A program made the position numbers and the translations under genes. This document shows positions 1 through 5,904 of a DNA stretch of 7,200 nt, in pieces. Source of the stretch: Gammaproteobacteria bacterium (GTDB taxonomy: Bacteria > Pseudomonadota > Gammaproteobacteria > Steroidobacterales > GCA-2729495). Where the stretch lies: the NCBI GenBank assembly GCA_023150055.1, contig JAKLLP010000104.1, forward strand, positions 1 through 7,200, written 5' to 3'. Within the stretch, counting starts at the first letter, position 1; each line of letters begins with the position of its first letter. The notes beneath the pieces are model-generated. The model did no database searches, was not told the DNA's origin, and saw only the letters and a program-made list of their open reading frames with translations.

Positions 1-264
1 GTGACCGAGCCAGCGCAAGGCTGGCAACGCCGTAAAACCCTCGCGGAAGCGCTGCACCCGGCCACCCTCCTGGTCTACGGCGATCAACAGCGCCGGCTGA
101 CGCACCGAGCGGATGGCCGCAGTCAGCTCCCGCAGCTGCCCGCGATCGCTGAAGTTCCGCGAGAAGAGTATGACGCCACCAACCAGCGGATCGCGCAGCC
201 GTTCGACTTCCGGCGGAGTGAGCCGCAAGCCCTGCACATCGATCATCAACGGGCCGAGCGTCAT
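1..264 (-). CDS. nagZ: Beta-N-acetylhexosaminidase NagZ, N-terminal part (runs off the left edge)
   Basis: NagZ is a cytosolic family GH3 glycosidase that removes N-acetylglucosamine from GlcNAc-anhydroMurNAc-peptides during peptidoglycan recycling. Only the first 88 codons are present. They show the family's N-terminal pattern: GPLMIDV at residues 4-10, the [12 protein letters not shown] strand and turn at 27-38, and the diagnostic [17 protein letters not shown] block at 61-77, where Asp64 matches the family's sugar-binding aspartate. The catalytic His and Asp of the family lie further downstream, outside the window. ATG was chosen because it starts six bases after the stop of the YkuD gene and the protein then aligns with known NagZ N-termini; there is no obvious Shine-Dalgarno sequence, so translation probably depends on coupling. 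It is the last visible gene of the pdxJ-to-nagZ block. The identification is firm from the motif block. Confidence 0.95.
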   Translation of the reverse strand, partial: MTLGPLMIDVQGLRLTPPEVERLRDPLVGGVILFSRNFSDRGQLRELTAAIRSVRQPALLIAVDQEGGRVQRFREGFTALPALRWLGH

Positions 265-270
265 GTCACA

Positions 271-750
271 TCAGGGCACGATGTCAACGGAGGTCCCTGC
301 CCCCACCATGTCGTAAAGGCGAATCACTTCGCGATTGCGCATTCTGATGCAGCCATGGGAAAAAGGCACGCCCATCGGCTCGACATCAGGCGTGCCGTGA
401 ATGTAGATATAGCGGCACATGCTGTCCACATCGGCGAACCGGTTGCGCCCCGGTTCGCAGCCCGACAGCCAGAGTATCCGGCTGAGGATCCAGTCGCGGC
501 CCGGATGGGCGGCGGCAAGCTCGGCGCTCCAGATCTCTCCCGTCGGCCGGCGCCCCCTCAGCACCGCTCCGGCGGGAAGTCCCGCTCCGATCATGGCCCG
601 GATCCGGTGCCTGCCTCGCGGGGTACAGGAGCTGTCCTGTTTTTCTCCCGGACCATAACGTGAAGTGGATACGGCAAAACGCTCGAGGCGCTGCCCGCCG
701 TCGATTACGTCCAGATTTTGCCTGCTCAGATTGATGACCAGTCCGACCAT
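271..750 (-). CDS. Small YkuD-fold L,D-transpeptidase/L,D-carboxypeptidase without signal peptide
   Basis: This 159-residue YkuD-domain protein carries the complete catalytic signature: His118 in YIHGT (116-120), then SHGCIR at 131-136 with nucleophile Cys134, the preceding His132 and Arg136. TPRGRHRI (43-50) and the GRRPTGEIW segment (66-74) are also typical of the family. The N-terminus (MVGLVINLSRQNLDVIDGG) enters directly into the first beta-hairpin of the domain. It has no positively charged/hydrophobic signal peptide, no lipobox, no LysM and no peptidoglycan-binding domain. Classic family members make meso-DAP cross-links or attach lipoproteins in the periplasm, but a cytosolic YkuD enzyme in Acinetobacter (ElsL/LdtK) acts as an L,D-carboxypeptidase in murein recycling. 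The gene lies between rlmD (10-nt gap) and nagZ (6-nt gap), so a recycling role is my inference. An AAGGA-like Shine-Dalgarno sits rather far upstream. Family assignment is sure; location and reaction are not. Confidence 0.92.
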   Translation of the reverse strand: MVGLVINLSRQNLDVIDGGQRLERFAVSTSRYGPGEKQDSSCTPRGRHRIRAMIGAGLPAGAVLRGRRPTGEIWSAELAAAHPGRDWILSRILWLSGCEPGRNRFADVDSMCRYIYIHGTPDVEPMGVPFSHGCIRMRNREVIRLYDMVGAGTSVDIVP

Positions 751-760
751 GCTGCCGTCA

Positions 761-2116
761 TCAGTCCTTCTCGAACAATCCTATGGATTCGCTGTGACCG
801 GTATGGGGAAACATATCGAGGATACCGGCCGCTTTGAACCGGTAGCCGAGGTCCTTCACCAACACGCCTGCATCGCGCGCCAGTGTCGCCGGGTGACAGG
901 ACACATAGACGATGCGGCTGACCCCGGCACGCGCCAGCACGGGCAGCACCACGGCCGCACCCGCCCGCGGAGGGTCGAGCAATGCCGCATCGAACGACCC
1001 CCCGCGCTCATGCCCTGTATGCCACGCAATGGCCTCTGCCGGCGACGAGAGATCCGCGGCGCGGAAGGTCGTGTTTTCCAGGCCATTACGTTGCGCGTTG
1101 CCGCGCGCGCGCTCCACCATCGCAGCGCTGCCCTCCACACCCAGCACCTGGGCTACGCGTCGCGCGACCGGCAATGAAAAGTTGCCGATGCCGCAAAAGA
1201 GGTCGACGACACGCATCGCGGCAGTCGGCTGCAGAAGATCCAGCGCGAGACTGACCATCCGGCGATTGACCATCTCGTTGACCTGGATAAAGTCGACCGG
1301 CAGGAACCCCAGCTTGAGCTCGTGCTCCGGCAACGAATACCACAGCTCGGCATCGTCACGCCCGGAGTCCAGCGGTACGATTTGCTCCGGCCCGCCCCTC
1401 TGCAGCAGGATCCGCAGATCGTGCTGGTCCCGGAATCGCCGCAGCGCCTGGATGTCGCCCGCCGTTGGCTCGTCGAGCACCCGGAATACCAGCGCCACCG
1501 CATTGTCCGCAACCGCCACCTCGACCTGGGGAATTCGCCCGGCGACGCTCAGGCCACCGATGAGCTCGCTCAGGAGGCCCGGCATTTCGGCAAGCCGCGG
1601 ATGCAGTACGTGGCAGCGCTCCATCTCGGTGACCTTCGAGCTGCCACGCTCGGAAAACCCCACCAGCACGCGGCCTTTGCCGGCAACGAAGCGCACTGCC
1701 AGGCGCGCCCGACGCCGGTACCCCCAGGCGGGCCCGGCCACCGCGGGCATTACCCGGCCGGGACTGACGTTACCGATCCGTCTCAACGTCTCGACCAGGT
1801 CAGCCTCCTTGAGAGCCATCTGTGCCGTGCCGGAGAGATGTTGCAGGCTGCAGCCCCCGCAGCGCCCGAATACGCTACACGGCGGCTCTACGCGGTCGGC
1901 GGAGACCGCGCTCACCCCGACCAGCTCCGCCTCATCGTAATTGCGGCGAGCGCGCACCCGGCGCAGGGAGACAATCTCGCCGCGCAACGCTCCCGCGATA
2001 AACACGCGCTTGCCGTCAATGCTGGCGATTCCGTGACCGTCTGGCGTGGTATCGATCACCTCGGCTGTCTCGGTCGCTGTGCCATGAAGCCTGCGGACTG
2101 CGCGGCGACCGCTCAA
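761..2116 (-). CDS. rlmD: 23S rRNA (uracil-1939-C5)-methyltransferase RlmD (RumA), TTG start
   Basis: RlmD uses S-adenosylmethionine to methylate C5 of U1939 in 23S rRNA. The 451-residue product (E. coli about 433) has an N-terminal TRAM RNA-binding domain (about 15-68). Four cysteines at 80, 86, 89 and 168 (C-x5-C-x2-C, then MERC) match the ligands of the [4Fe-4S] cluster in E. coli RlmD. The Rossmann methyltransferase domain follows: SAM loop VDLFCGIGNFSLP (304-316), LDPPRAGA (380-387) and the catalytic nucleophile Cys407 in VSCHPATLARD. The frame is open upstream to an ATG at 2302, but that would add 62 residues lying inside the exonuclease gene and of non-family composition. A TTG at 2116 overlaps the exonuclease stop as TTGA and has a perfect AGGAGG seven bases upstream, so I take TTG. 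This gives the family length and puts the TRAM domain near the N-terminus. Confidence 0.95.
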   Translation of the reverse strand: MSGRRAVRRLHGTATETAEVIDTTPDGHGIASIDGKRVFIAGALRGEIVSLRRVRARRNYDEAELVGVSAVSADRVEPPCSVFGRCGGCSLQHLSGTAQMALKEADLVETLRRIGNVSPGRVMPAVAGPAWGYRRRARLAVRFVAGKGRVLVGFSERGSSKVTEMERCHVLHPRLAEMPGLLSELIGGLSVAGRIPQVEVAVADNAVALVFRVLDEPTAGDIQALRRFRDQHDLRILLQRGGPEQIVPLDSGRDDAELWYSLPEHELKLGFLPVDFIQVNEMVNRRMVSLALDLLQPTAAMRVVDLFCGIGNFSLPVARRVAQVLGVEGSAAMVERARGNAQRNGLENTTFRAADLSSPAEAIAWHTGHERGGSFDAALLDPPRAGAAVVLPVLARAGVSRIVYVSCHPATLARDAGVLVKDLGYRFKAAGILDMFPHTGHSESIGLFEKD

Positions 2117-2904
2117 GCGGATTCCTCCTGGCCCGTTCTCTCCCAGGCCTCGATAAACTCCCGCAGGTGGGGTTGACCGGACTCGGCCAGCGATCGCCGC
2201 ACGCGCTCGATTTCGTGCGCGAGCCCCTTGTCGTCGAGATGACCACGCAGGTACTCGAAGCGCAGGTAGACGAGATAGGTGTTGAGGGCATCTGTCTCGC
2301 AATAATTTCGAATCGCGACGATTTCACCCTGCTGGTAGCTCTCCCAGACCTTACTGCCATCCATGCCCATTTTTCCGGGAAACCCCAGCATGATGGAAAC
2401 TTTATCCAGGCCTGCACGACCGCGGTTCTGGTATGCGGCGATGACATCCATCAGGTCGATATGCCGCCAGTGGAATCGTCCGAGATAATTATTGAACCGA
2501 AAATCGCGGTCCTCGTCGCCCACATCCCAGTAACGTCGCGATGCCACCTTGTGAAGCAGGGCCCGGTAATGAAGCACCGGCAGATCGAATCCGGAGCCAT
2601 TCCATGACACCAGCTCGGGCGTATAGCGGTCTATGCCATCGAAGAATCGTCGCACCAGATCCCGTTCATCACTTTCCGGCGCGCCCAGGCTCCAGACCCG
2701 GAGCTCTTCCCCCCGGCGCATCACGACCGATATGGCAACGATGCGGTGCTGATAAAGCGGCAGAAAATCGGTGCCGGCATCCTGCATCTGCCGGAACATC
2801 ATCGCCTTGGCCACGTCCGCGTCGTCGATCCCCTCGAGCCCGTACAGGCGCCGGCCGAGCGCCACGTCCGGCACAGTCTCGATGTCAAACGCGAGCGTCG
2901 TCAT
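2113..2904 (-). CDS. Predicted 3'-5' exonuclease, PolB-exonuclease-like (DEDDy, PF10108 type)
   Basis: The 263-residue protein is a stand-alone exonuclease domain of the DNA polymerase B type. The DEDDy acidic residues are all visible: ExoI AFDIETVP (Asp7, Glu9), ExoII SWNGSGFDLPVL (Asp107) and ExoIII NYCETDALNTY (Tyr201 and Asp205). The segment RHIDLMDVIAAY (147-158), followed by GLDKVSIMLGFPGK (165-178), is characteristic of this family. There is no polymerase or helicase domain. Such enzymes should remove nucleotides from 3' ends with two metal ions; substrate and physiological role are poorly established. ATG at 2904 was chosen over upstream in-frame starts because GGGAG lies eight bases before it and the ExoI strand then begins at residue 3. 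The gene overlaps acpS by 20 bp and rlmD by TTGA, so the three are probably translated together. Being next to RlmD is compatible with either an RNA or a DNA role. Confidence 0.9.
   Translation of the reverse strand: MTTLAFDIETVPDVALGRRLYGLEGIDDADVAKAMMFRQMQDAGTDFLPLYQHRIVAISVVMRRGEELRVWSLGAPESDERDLVRRFFDGIDRYTPELVSWNGSGFDLPVLHYRALLHKVASRRYWDVGDEDRDFRFNNYLGRFHWRHIDLMDVIAAYQNRGRAGLDKVSIMLGFPGKMGMDGSKVWESYQQGEIVAIRNYCETDALNTYLVYLRFEYLRGHLDDKGLAHEIERVRRSLAESGQPHLREFIEAWERTGQEESA
2124..2129 (-). promoter_or_regulatory. Strong Shine-Dalgarno of rlmD
   Basis: The minus strand reads AGGAGG, then seven bases (AATCCGC), then the TTG start of rlmD. This is the best ribosome binding site in the window and it decides the rlmD start. 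It lies inside the last codons of the exonuclease gene, whose TGA overlaps the TTG by two bases. Confidence 0.88.
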
Positions 2905-3298
2905 GTCCCATTCTCCCATCCCTGCGCATGAGAACCGCAACCGCCACCACGAGACCGGCCTCATCGGACAGCGTAAGATGCCCGTCGCCGATACCAAGCT
3001 CCTCGCAGAGACGTTGCCCGCGCGTAGAAAAGATGATTTCCGGCCGGCCGAAGCGGTCCGGCTTCACCCCGGCATCCCTGATCCACATGCCGTTCGCAAA
3101 GCCGGTACCCATGGCCTTCACGATCGCTTCCTTGGCTGCGAACCGCATGGCCAGGAAGCGCACTGGATTGCGAGTTGCCCCGAACATCGACAACTCCTCC
3201 GGCATCAGCAGCCGCACGGCAAAACGCTCCCCAAACCGCTGATAGGCCTCGTCGATACGCTTGCGCTCGAGAATGTCCGTACCGATACCGAAGATCAT
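2885..3298 (-). CDS. acpS: Holo-[acyl-carrier-protein] synthase AcpS
   Basis: AcpS transfers 4'-phosphopantetheine from coenzyme A to the conserved serine of apo-ACP and so activates it for fatty-acid synthesis. The 137-residue protein starts with [15 protein letters not shown], where Asp8 is the Mg2+ ligand. [20 protein letters not shown] (47-66) holds the signature with Lys56 and the second metal ligand Glu57, and HLTLSDE (107-113) completes the fold core. It is about ten residues longer than E. coli AcpS. The extra tail ([14 protein letters not shown]) is charged and is read from DNA that also carries the exonuclease Shine-Dalgarno and start. The ATG overlaps the pdxJ stop as ATGA, the usual pdxJ-acpS coupling. 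No strong Shine-Dalgarno is seen, in keeping with re-initiation after pdxJ. Confidence 0.96.
   Translation of the reverse strand: MIFGIGTDILERKRIDEAYQRFGERFAVRLLMPEELSMFGATRNPVRFLAMRFAAKEAIVKAMGTGFANGMWIRDAGVKPDRFGRPEIIFSTRGQRLCEELGIGDGHLTLSDEAGLVVAVAVLMRRDGRMGHDDARV
2913..2917 (-). promoter_or_regulatory. Shine-Dalgarno of the exonuclease gene, inside acpS
   Basis: The minus strand reads GGGAG followed by eight bases and the ATG at 2904. It supports this start over the upstream in-frame ATG at 2997, which would place 31 unrelated residues ahead of the ExoI strand. The site lies within the 3' end of acpS. Confidence 0.75.
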
Positions 3299-4044
3299 TG
3301 CGATATTTCGCGCGCCTGCACCATGAGGCGCTTCATCTGCGCCACCGCCGCCGCGAAACCCTCGAAGACCGCACGGGCGACGATTGCATGACCAATGTTG
3401 ATCTCATTGATAGCCGCGATTGCCGCAACCGCACCCACATTGTGATAATTCAATCCATGGCCTGCATGGGCCTCGATGCCTTGCCGCCTTGCATGTTCAG
3501 CAGCGCGCCGCACGCGTTGCAGCTCCGCCGCACGCTGACGATCGTCGCTGGCATCGGCGTACCGGCCGGTATGCAGTTCAATGACGCGGGCGCCAGCCTC
3601 GATACTGGCATCCACCTGCGCGGGATCGGGGTCTATGAAGGGAGCGACACGGATGCCGGCGGAGGCCAGCCTGGCGCAGGCCTCCCGCACCCGGCCGACA
3701 TCGCCCGCAACATCGAGTCCTCCCTCGGTAGTCAACTCTTCACGACGCTCCGGCACCAGGCATGCGTCGGCCGGTCGCAACGCAACCGCAATATCGAGTA
3801 CCGGTGTGGCGATTGCCAGCTCCAGGTTCATCCGTGTCTGCAAAGTGCGCCCCAGCAGTTCGAGGTCGCGCTCCTGGATGTGCCTGCGGTCCTCCCGCAG
3901 GTGCACGGTAATGCTGTCGGCACCGGCCTGCTCAGCCACCCAGGCCGCCATCACCGGATCCGGATAGCGCGTCCCGCGCGCCTGGCGCAGGGTTGCGACA
4001 TGGTCCACGTTGACGCCCAGGAGTAACGGCTCGACGATCTTCAT
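3295..4044 (-). CDS. pdxJ: Pyridoxine 5'-phosphate synthase PdxJ
   Basis: PdxJ closes the pyridine ring of vitamin B6 by condensing 1-deoxyxylulose 5-phosphate with 3-amino-2-oxopropyl phosphate. The 249-residue TIM-barrel protein has all family blocks: [19 protein letters not shown] (7-25), [11 protein letters not shown] (46-56) with catalytic His48, RMNLELAI (71-78) with Glu75, [11 protein letters not shown] (104-114), ELHTGRYAD (156-164) and [11 protein letters not shown] (193-203) with His196. These match E. coli His45, Glu72 and His193 with a constant offset of three. The frame is open to an ATG at 4224, but the extra 60 residues are arginine/alanine-rich and have no family counterpart, so I take the ATG at 4044. 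No good Shine-Dalgarno precedes it. It follows a 244-bp hairpin-rich gap after recO and overlaps acpS by ATGA, so it may begin a separate transcript. Confidence 0.96.
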   Translation of the reverse strand: MKIVEPLLLGVNVDHVATLRQARGTRYPDPVMAAWVAEQAGADSITVHLREDRRHIQERDLELLGRTLQTRMNLELAIATPVLDIAVALRPADACLVPERREELTTEGGLDVAGDVGRVREACARLASAGIRVAPFIDPDPAQVDASIEAGARVIELHTGRYADASDDRQRAAELQRVRRAAEHARRQGIEAHAGHGLNYHNVGAVAAIAAINEINIGHAIVARAVFEGFAAAVAQMKRLMVQAREISQ

Positions 4045-4288
4045 AGGCTGACATTGTGACCGAAAACGGGGCCTGCTCGCGACGCCTGCTGTCGCGCGAT
4101 GGCGCCTGCCGGCATGCGCAAGCTGCTGGATCCTTGCGCGGCTGGTCTTGTAGCCTCCGGGGGCGGATGCCCCGGACGCGGAACTGCCTGCGTCGCAGGC
4201 CTGCGCTATCCGGTCCGCCGGCAATTGCCGGGCGGGCAGCCCTCGCCTGCCATCAAGTCGGGACGGCGCATGAGCACGGAACCCGACT
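4045..4288. other. Intergenic gap between recO and pdxJ, rich in inverted repeats
   Basis: This is the longest gene-free stretch. Six perfect inverted repeats lie one after another: 4078-4083/4091-4096 (CGCGAC), 4116-4122/4133-4139 (GCGCAAG), 4156-4162/4170-4176 (TCCGGGG), 4186-4192/4194-4200 (GCCTGCG), the 14-bp palindrome CCGGCAATTGCCGG at 4218-4231, and 4255-4262/4282-4289 (AAGTCGGG). Loops range from 1-3 to 19 nt. GCCTGC occurs six times (4071, 4084, 4104, 4186, 4199, 4245). None of the hairpins is followed by a T-tract on either strand, so no classic intrinsic terminator is present. I see no convincing sigma-70 promoter. The open frames that cross it (+ and -) have no protein-like features. 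It could be a structured pdxJ leader, a Rho-region/processing segment or a small RNA; the sequence alone does not decide. Confidence 0.7.
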
Positions 4289-4289
4289 T
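4255..4289 (-). other. Stem-loop directly at the recO stop codon
   Basis: AAGTCGGG and CCCGACTT form an 8-bp perfect stem with a 19-nt loop; on the minus strand it begins with the final A of the recO TGA. Its position fits a 3'-end or mRNA-stabilising hairpin. The bases after it (GATGGCAGG) are not T-rich, so a classic Rho-independent terminator is not supported. Confidence 0.5.
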
Positions 4290-5008
4290 CAGCGGCGCAT
4301 GGCCAGGAAAACCTGGCGGGTGCGCAGAGGCTTACCGTCGAGATGATGATCGATCACGATGCGAAGCAGACGTCGCGCGGCTCTCAGGCAAAGCGGATCG
4401 CTGAAACAACCCCGACCTATAGCAAGAAGTTGCTCACCCGAGAAGGTCAGCTCCGCCTCGCCGGCTGCCGGGACCGGACCACGGTCCGCGACATAGACAT
4501 AGGAACGTGCCGGATCGAGCCTCTCGCCACTGCTGGCATCGTGGTCGAGGTTCAGGCCATAACCGGTTTCGGCCAGCAGTCGGACCTCGAAGCGACGCAG
4601 GGCCGGCTCAGGCTCTGCAGGCTCGCACGCGAGCGTCGCGAGCAACGACTCGTACGCGCTGAACAGCGCCGGGTGTGGATCGGCGCGATGGAGGAAACGC
4701 AGCAACAACTCGTTAGCGTAAAAGCCGGACATCAGCGCATTACCCGCCAGGGGCTGCGCGGATCCAGCCGCCTCTGCGCCACGCAGGCTGAGCAGCGTGC
4801 CGCCCCGCCCCGACCAGGACAGCGACAGAGGCTGAAACGGCTGCAGGATCGCCCGCAATCCCGTTTTTGGCCGACGCATACCTCGCGCGAGAACGCTGAG
4901 ACGTCCATGATCGCCGGCAAACACATCGAGCAGTTCGCTCGTCTCGCGCCAGGGCCGGGAGTGCAGCACATAGCTGCGGGCGAGAGCCACCCGCTCGAGG
5001 GCACTCAT
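4289..5008 (-). CDS. recO: DNA repair protein RecO
   Basis: RecO acts with RecF and RecR to load RecA onto SSB-coated gapped DNA and anneals complementary strands. The 239-residue product (E. coli 242) has the N-terminal OB fold (about 1-80) with the family blocks [18 protein letters not shown] (13-30), [19 protein letters not shown] (35-53) and [13 protein letters not shown] (55-67). The helical domain starts at [20 protein letters not shown] (94-113), followed by [18 protein letters not shown] (138-155). Its three cysteines (128, 201, 207) do not form CxxC pairs, so it lacks the zinc site known from Deinococcus RecO and resembles the E. coli type. ATG overlaps the era stop as ATGA. There is no clear Shine-Dalgarno, which suggests coupling to era. 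A hairpin begins at its stop codon. Confidence 0.95.
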   Translation of the reverse strand: MSALERVALARSYVLHSRPWRETSELLDVFAGDHGRLSVLARGMRRPKTGLRAILQPFQPLSLSWSGRGGTLLSLRGAEAAGSAQPLAGNALMSGFYANELLLRFLHRADPHPALFSAYESLLATLACEPAEPEPALRRFEVRLLAETGYGLNLDHDASSGERLDPARSYVYVADRGPVPAAGEAELTFSGEQLLAIGRGCFSDPLCLRAARRLLRIVIDHHLDGKPLRTRQVFLAMRR

Positions 5009-5901
5009 GACTCAGCGTCGTAGCCGAGCTGACGCAAACTCCGCGCATCGTCCGCCCAGTTTCGCCGCACCCGCACGTGCGTCTGCAGAAACACCTTGCG
5101 ACCCAGCAGCTGTTCCAGGTCGATGCGCGCGGCCTGGCCGATCGCCTTCAACGTCTCACCGCCACGGCCAATGACTATAGGCCGTTGGGATGCTTTGGCA
5201 ACCAGGATCTGCGCGGCGATCCTGACCAGGCTGTCGCCCTGATCGACCGCGAGGATCTCCACCGCCAGGCCGTAGGGCAGCTCACGATCCAGCGCGGCCA
5301 TGAGCTTCTCACGCAATACCTCGCCGATACGAAAGTCGCGACCGCGGTCTGTACGCATCTCCTGCGGATAAAGCTGGGCGCCTGTCGGCAGATGCTCGAG
5401 TACGACTGTCATGAGGGTCTCGAGATTATCACCGCTCTGCGCGCAGACCGGCACGATCGCCGCGAACTCCCGCTTTTTCTGGCAGTCCTCCAGCAAGGGC
5501 AGCAGCACGCTACGCGGCCGCACGAGATCGACCTTGTTGACCACCAGAACGACCGGTACACGCACCCCGGCGAGCCGCTCGAGCACATGGCTGTCACCAC
5601 CCCGCCACTGCTGCCCTTCGATGACGAACAGGACCAGATCCGCATCGACCAGCGAGCCGGTGGCCGCCCGATTCATGGCGCGATTGATGAGCTTGCGCGC
5701 CGTGGCATGTAAGCCTGGCGTGTCGACAAAGATGATCTGGCTGTCCGCGCGGCTGCGAATGCCGAGTATGCGCTGGCGCGTGGTCTGCGGTTTGGCCGTC
5801 ACGATGCTGACCTTCTCGCCCACCAGCGCGTTGACCAGCGTGGATTTACCGACGTTTGGTCGTCCGACAACGGCGACAAAACCCGAGCGGAAATCTGCCA
5901 T
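5005..5901 (-). CDS. era: GTPase Era
   Basis: Era is an essential GTPase that binds the 3' end of 16S rRNA and checks assembly of the 30S subunit. The 298-residue protein carries the G motifs in order: G1 GRPNVGKS (13-20), G2 region KPQTTRQRILGI (37-48), G3 DTPG (60-63) and G4 NKVD (122-125). The G5 site reads VCAQSG (152-157), with Cys153 where most family members have Ser. The C-terminal KH domain shows RELPYGLAVEI (206-216), VIGRGGETLKAIG (243-255) with the GRGG loop, and ARIDLEQLLGRKVFL (258-272). ATG lies three bases after the rnc stop, with AAGG nine bases upstream inside rnc, and the stop overlaps recO. The rnc-era-recO order is conserved in gammaproteobacteria. Confidence 0.97.
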   Translation of the reverse strand: MADFRSGFVAVVGRPNVGKSTLVNALVGEKVSIVTAKPQTTRQRILGIRSRADSQIIFVDTPGLHATARKLINRAMNRAATGSLVDADLVLFVIEGQQWRGGDSHVLERLAGVRVPVVLVVNKVDLVRPRSVLLPLLEDCQKKREFAAIVPVCAQSGDNLETLMTVVLEHLPTGAQLYPQEMRTDRGRDFRIGEVLREKLMAALDRELPYGLAVEILAVDQGDSLVRIAAQILVAKASQRPIVIGRGGETLKAIGQAARIDLEQLLGRKVFLQTHVRVRRNWADDARSLRQLGYDAES

Positions 5902-5904
5902 GAC

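Noticed and set aside
1..663. A 220-codon plus-strand open frame starting with GTG
   Set aside because: It is antisense to the clear nagZ and YkuD genes, has no domain-like pattern and is rich in His/Arg/Pro/Ala as expected from the complement of GC-rich coding DNA.
912..2176. Two long plus-strand open frames (912-1940 and 1322-2176)
   Set aside because: Both are antisense to rlmD, which has full motifs. Their products are low-complexity Arg/Ser/Thr- or Gln/His-rich, with no recognisable fold.
3175..4026. A 283-codon plus-strand open frame
   Set aside because: It is antisense to acpS and pdxJ, both firmly identified, and has no family resemblance.
4156..4176. Intrinsic terminator in the recO-pdxJ gap
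   Set aside because: The TCCGGGG/CCCCGGA hairpin is strong, but no T-tract follows it on either strand.
4045..4224. A 60-residue N-terminal extension of PdxJ
   Set aside because: The frame is open, but the residues are unlike any PdxJ N-terminus and span the inverted repeats. Family alignment begins within a few residues of the ATG at 4044.
4056..4404. Small plus-strand open frames in the recO-pdxJ gap (4056-4346 and 4099-4404)
   Set aside because: They run into the recO gene on the other strand, lack ribosome binding sites and are Arg/Gly-rich without protein-like periodicity.
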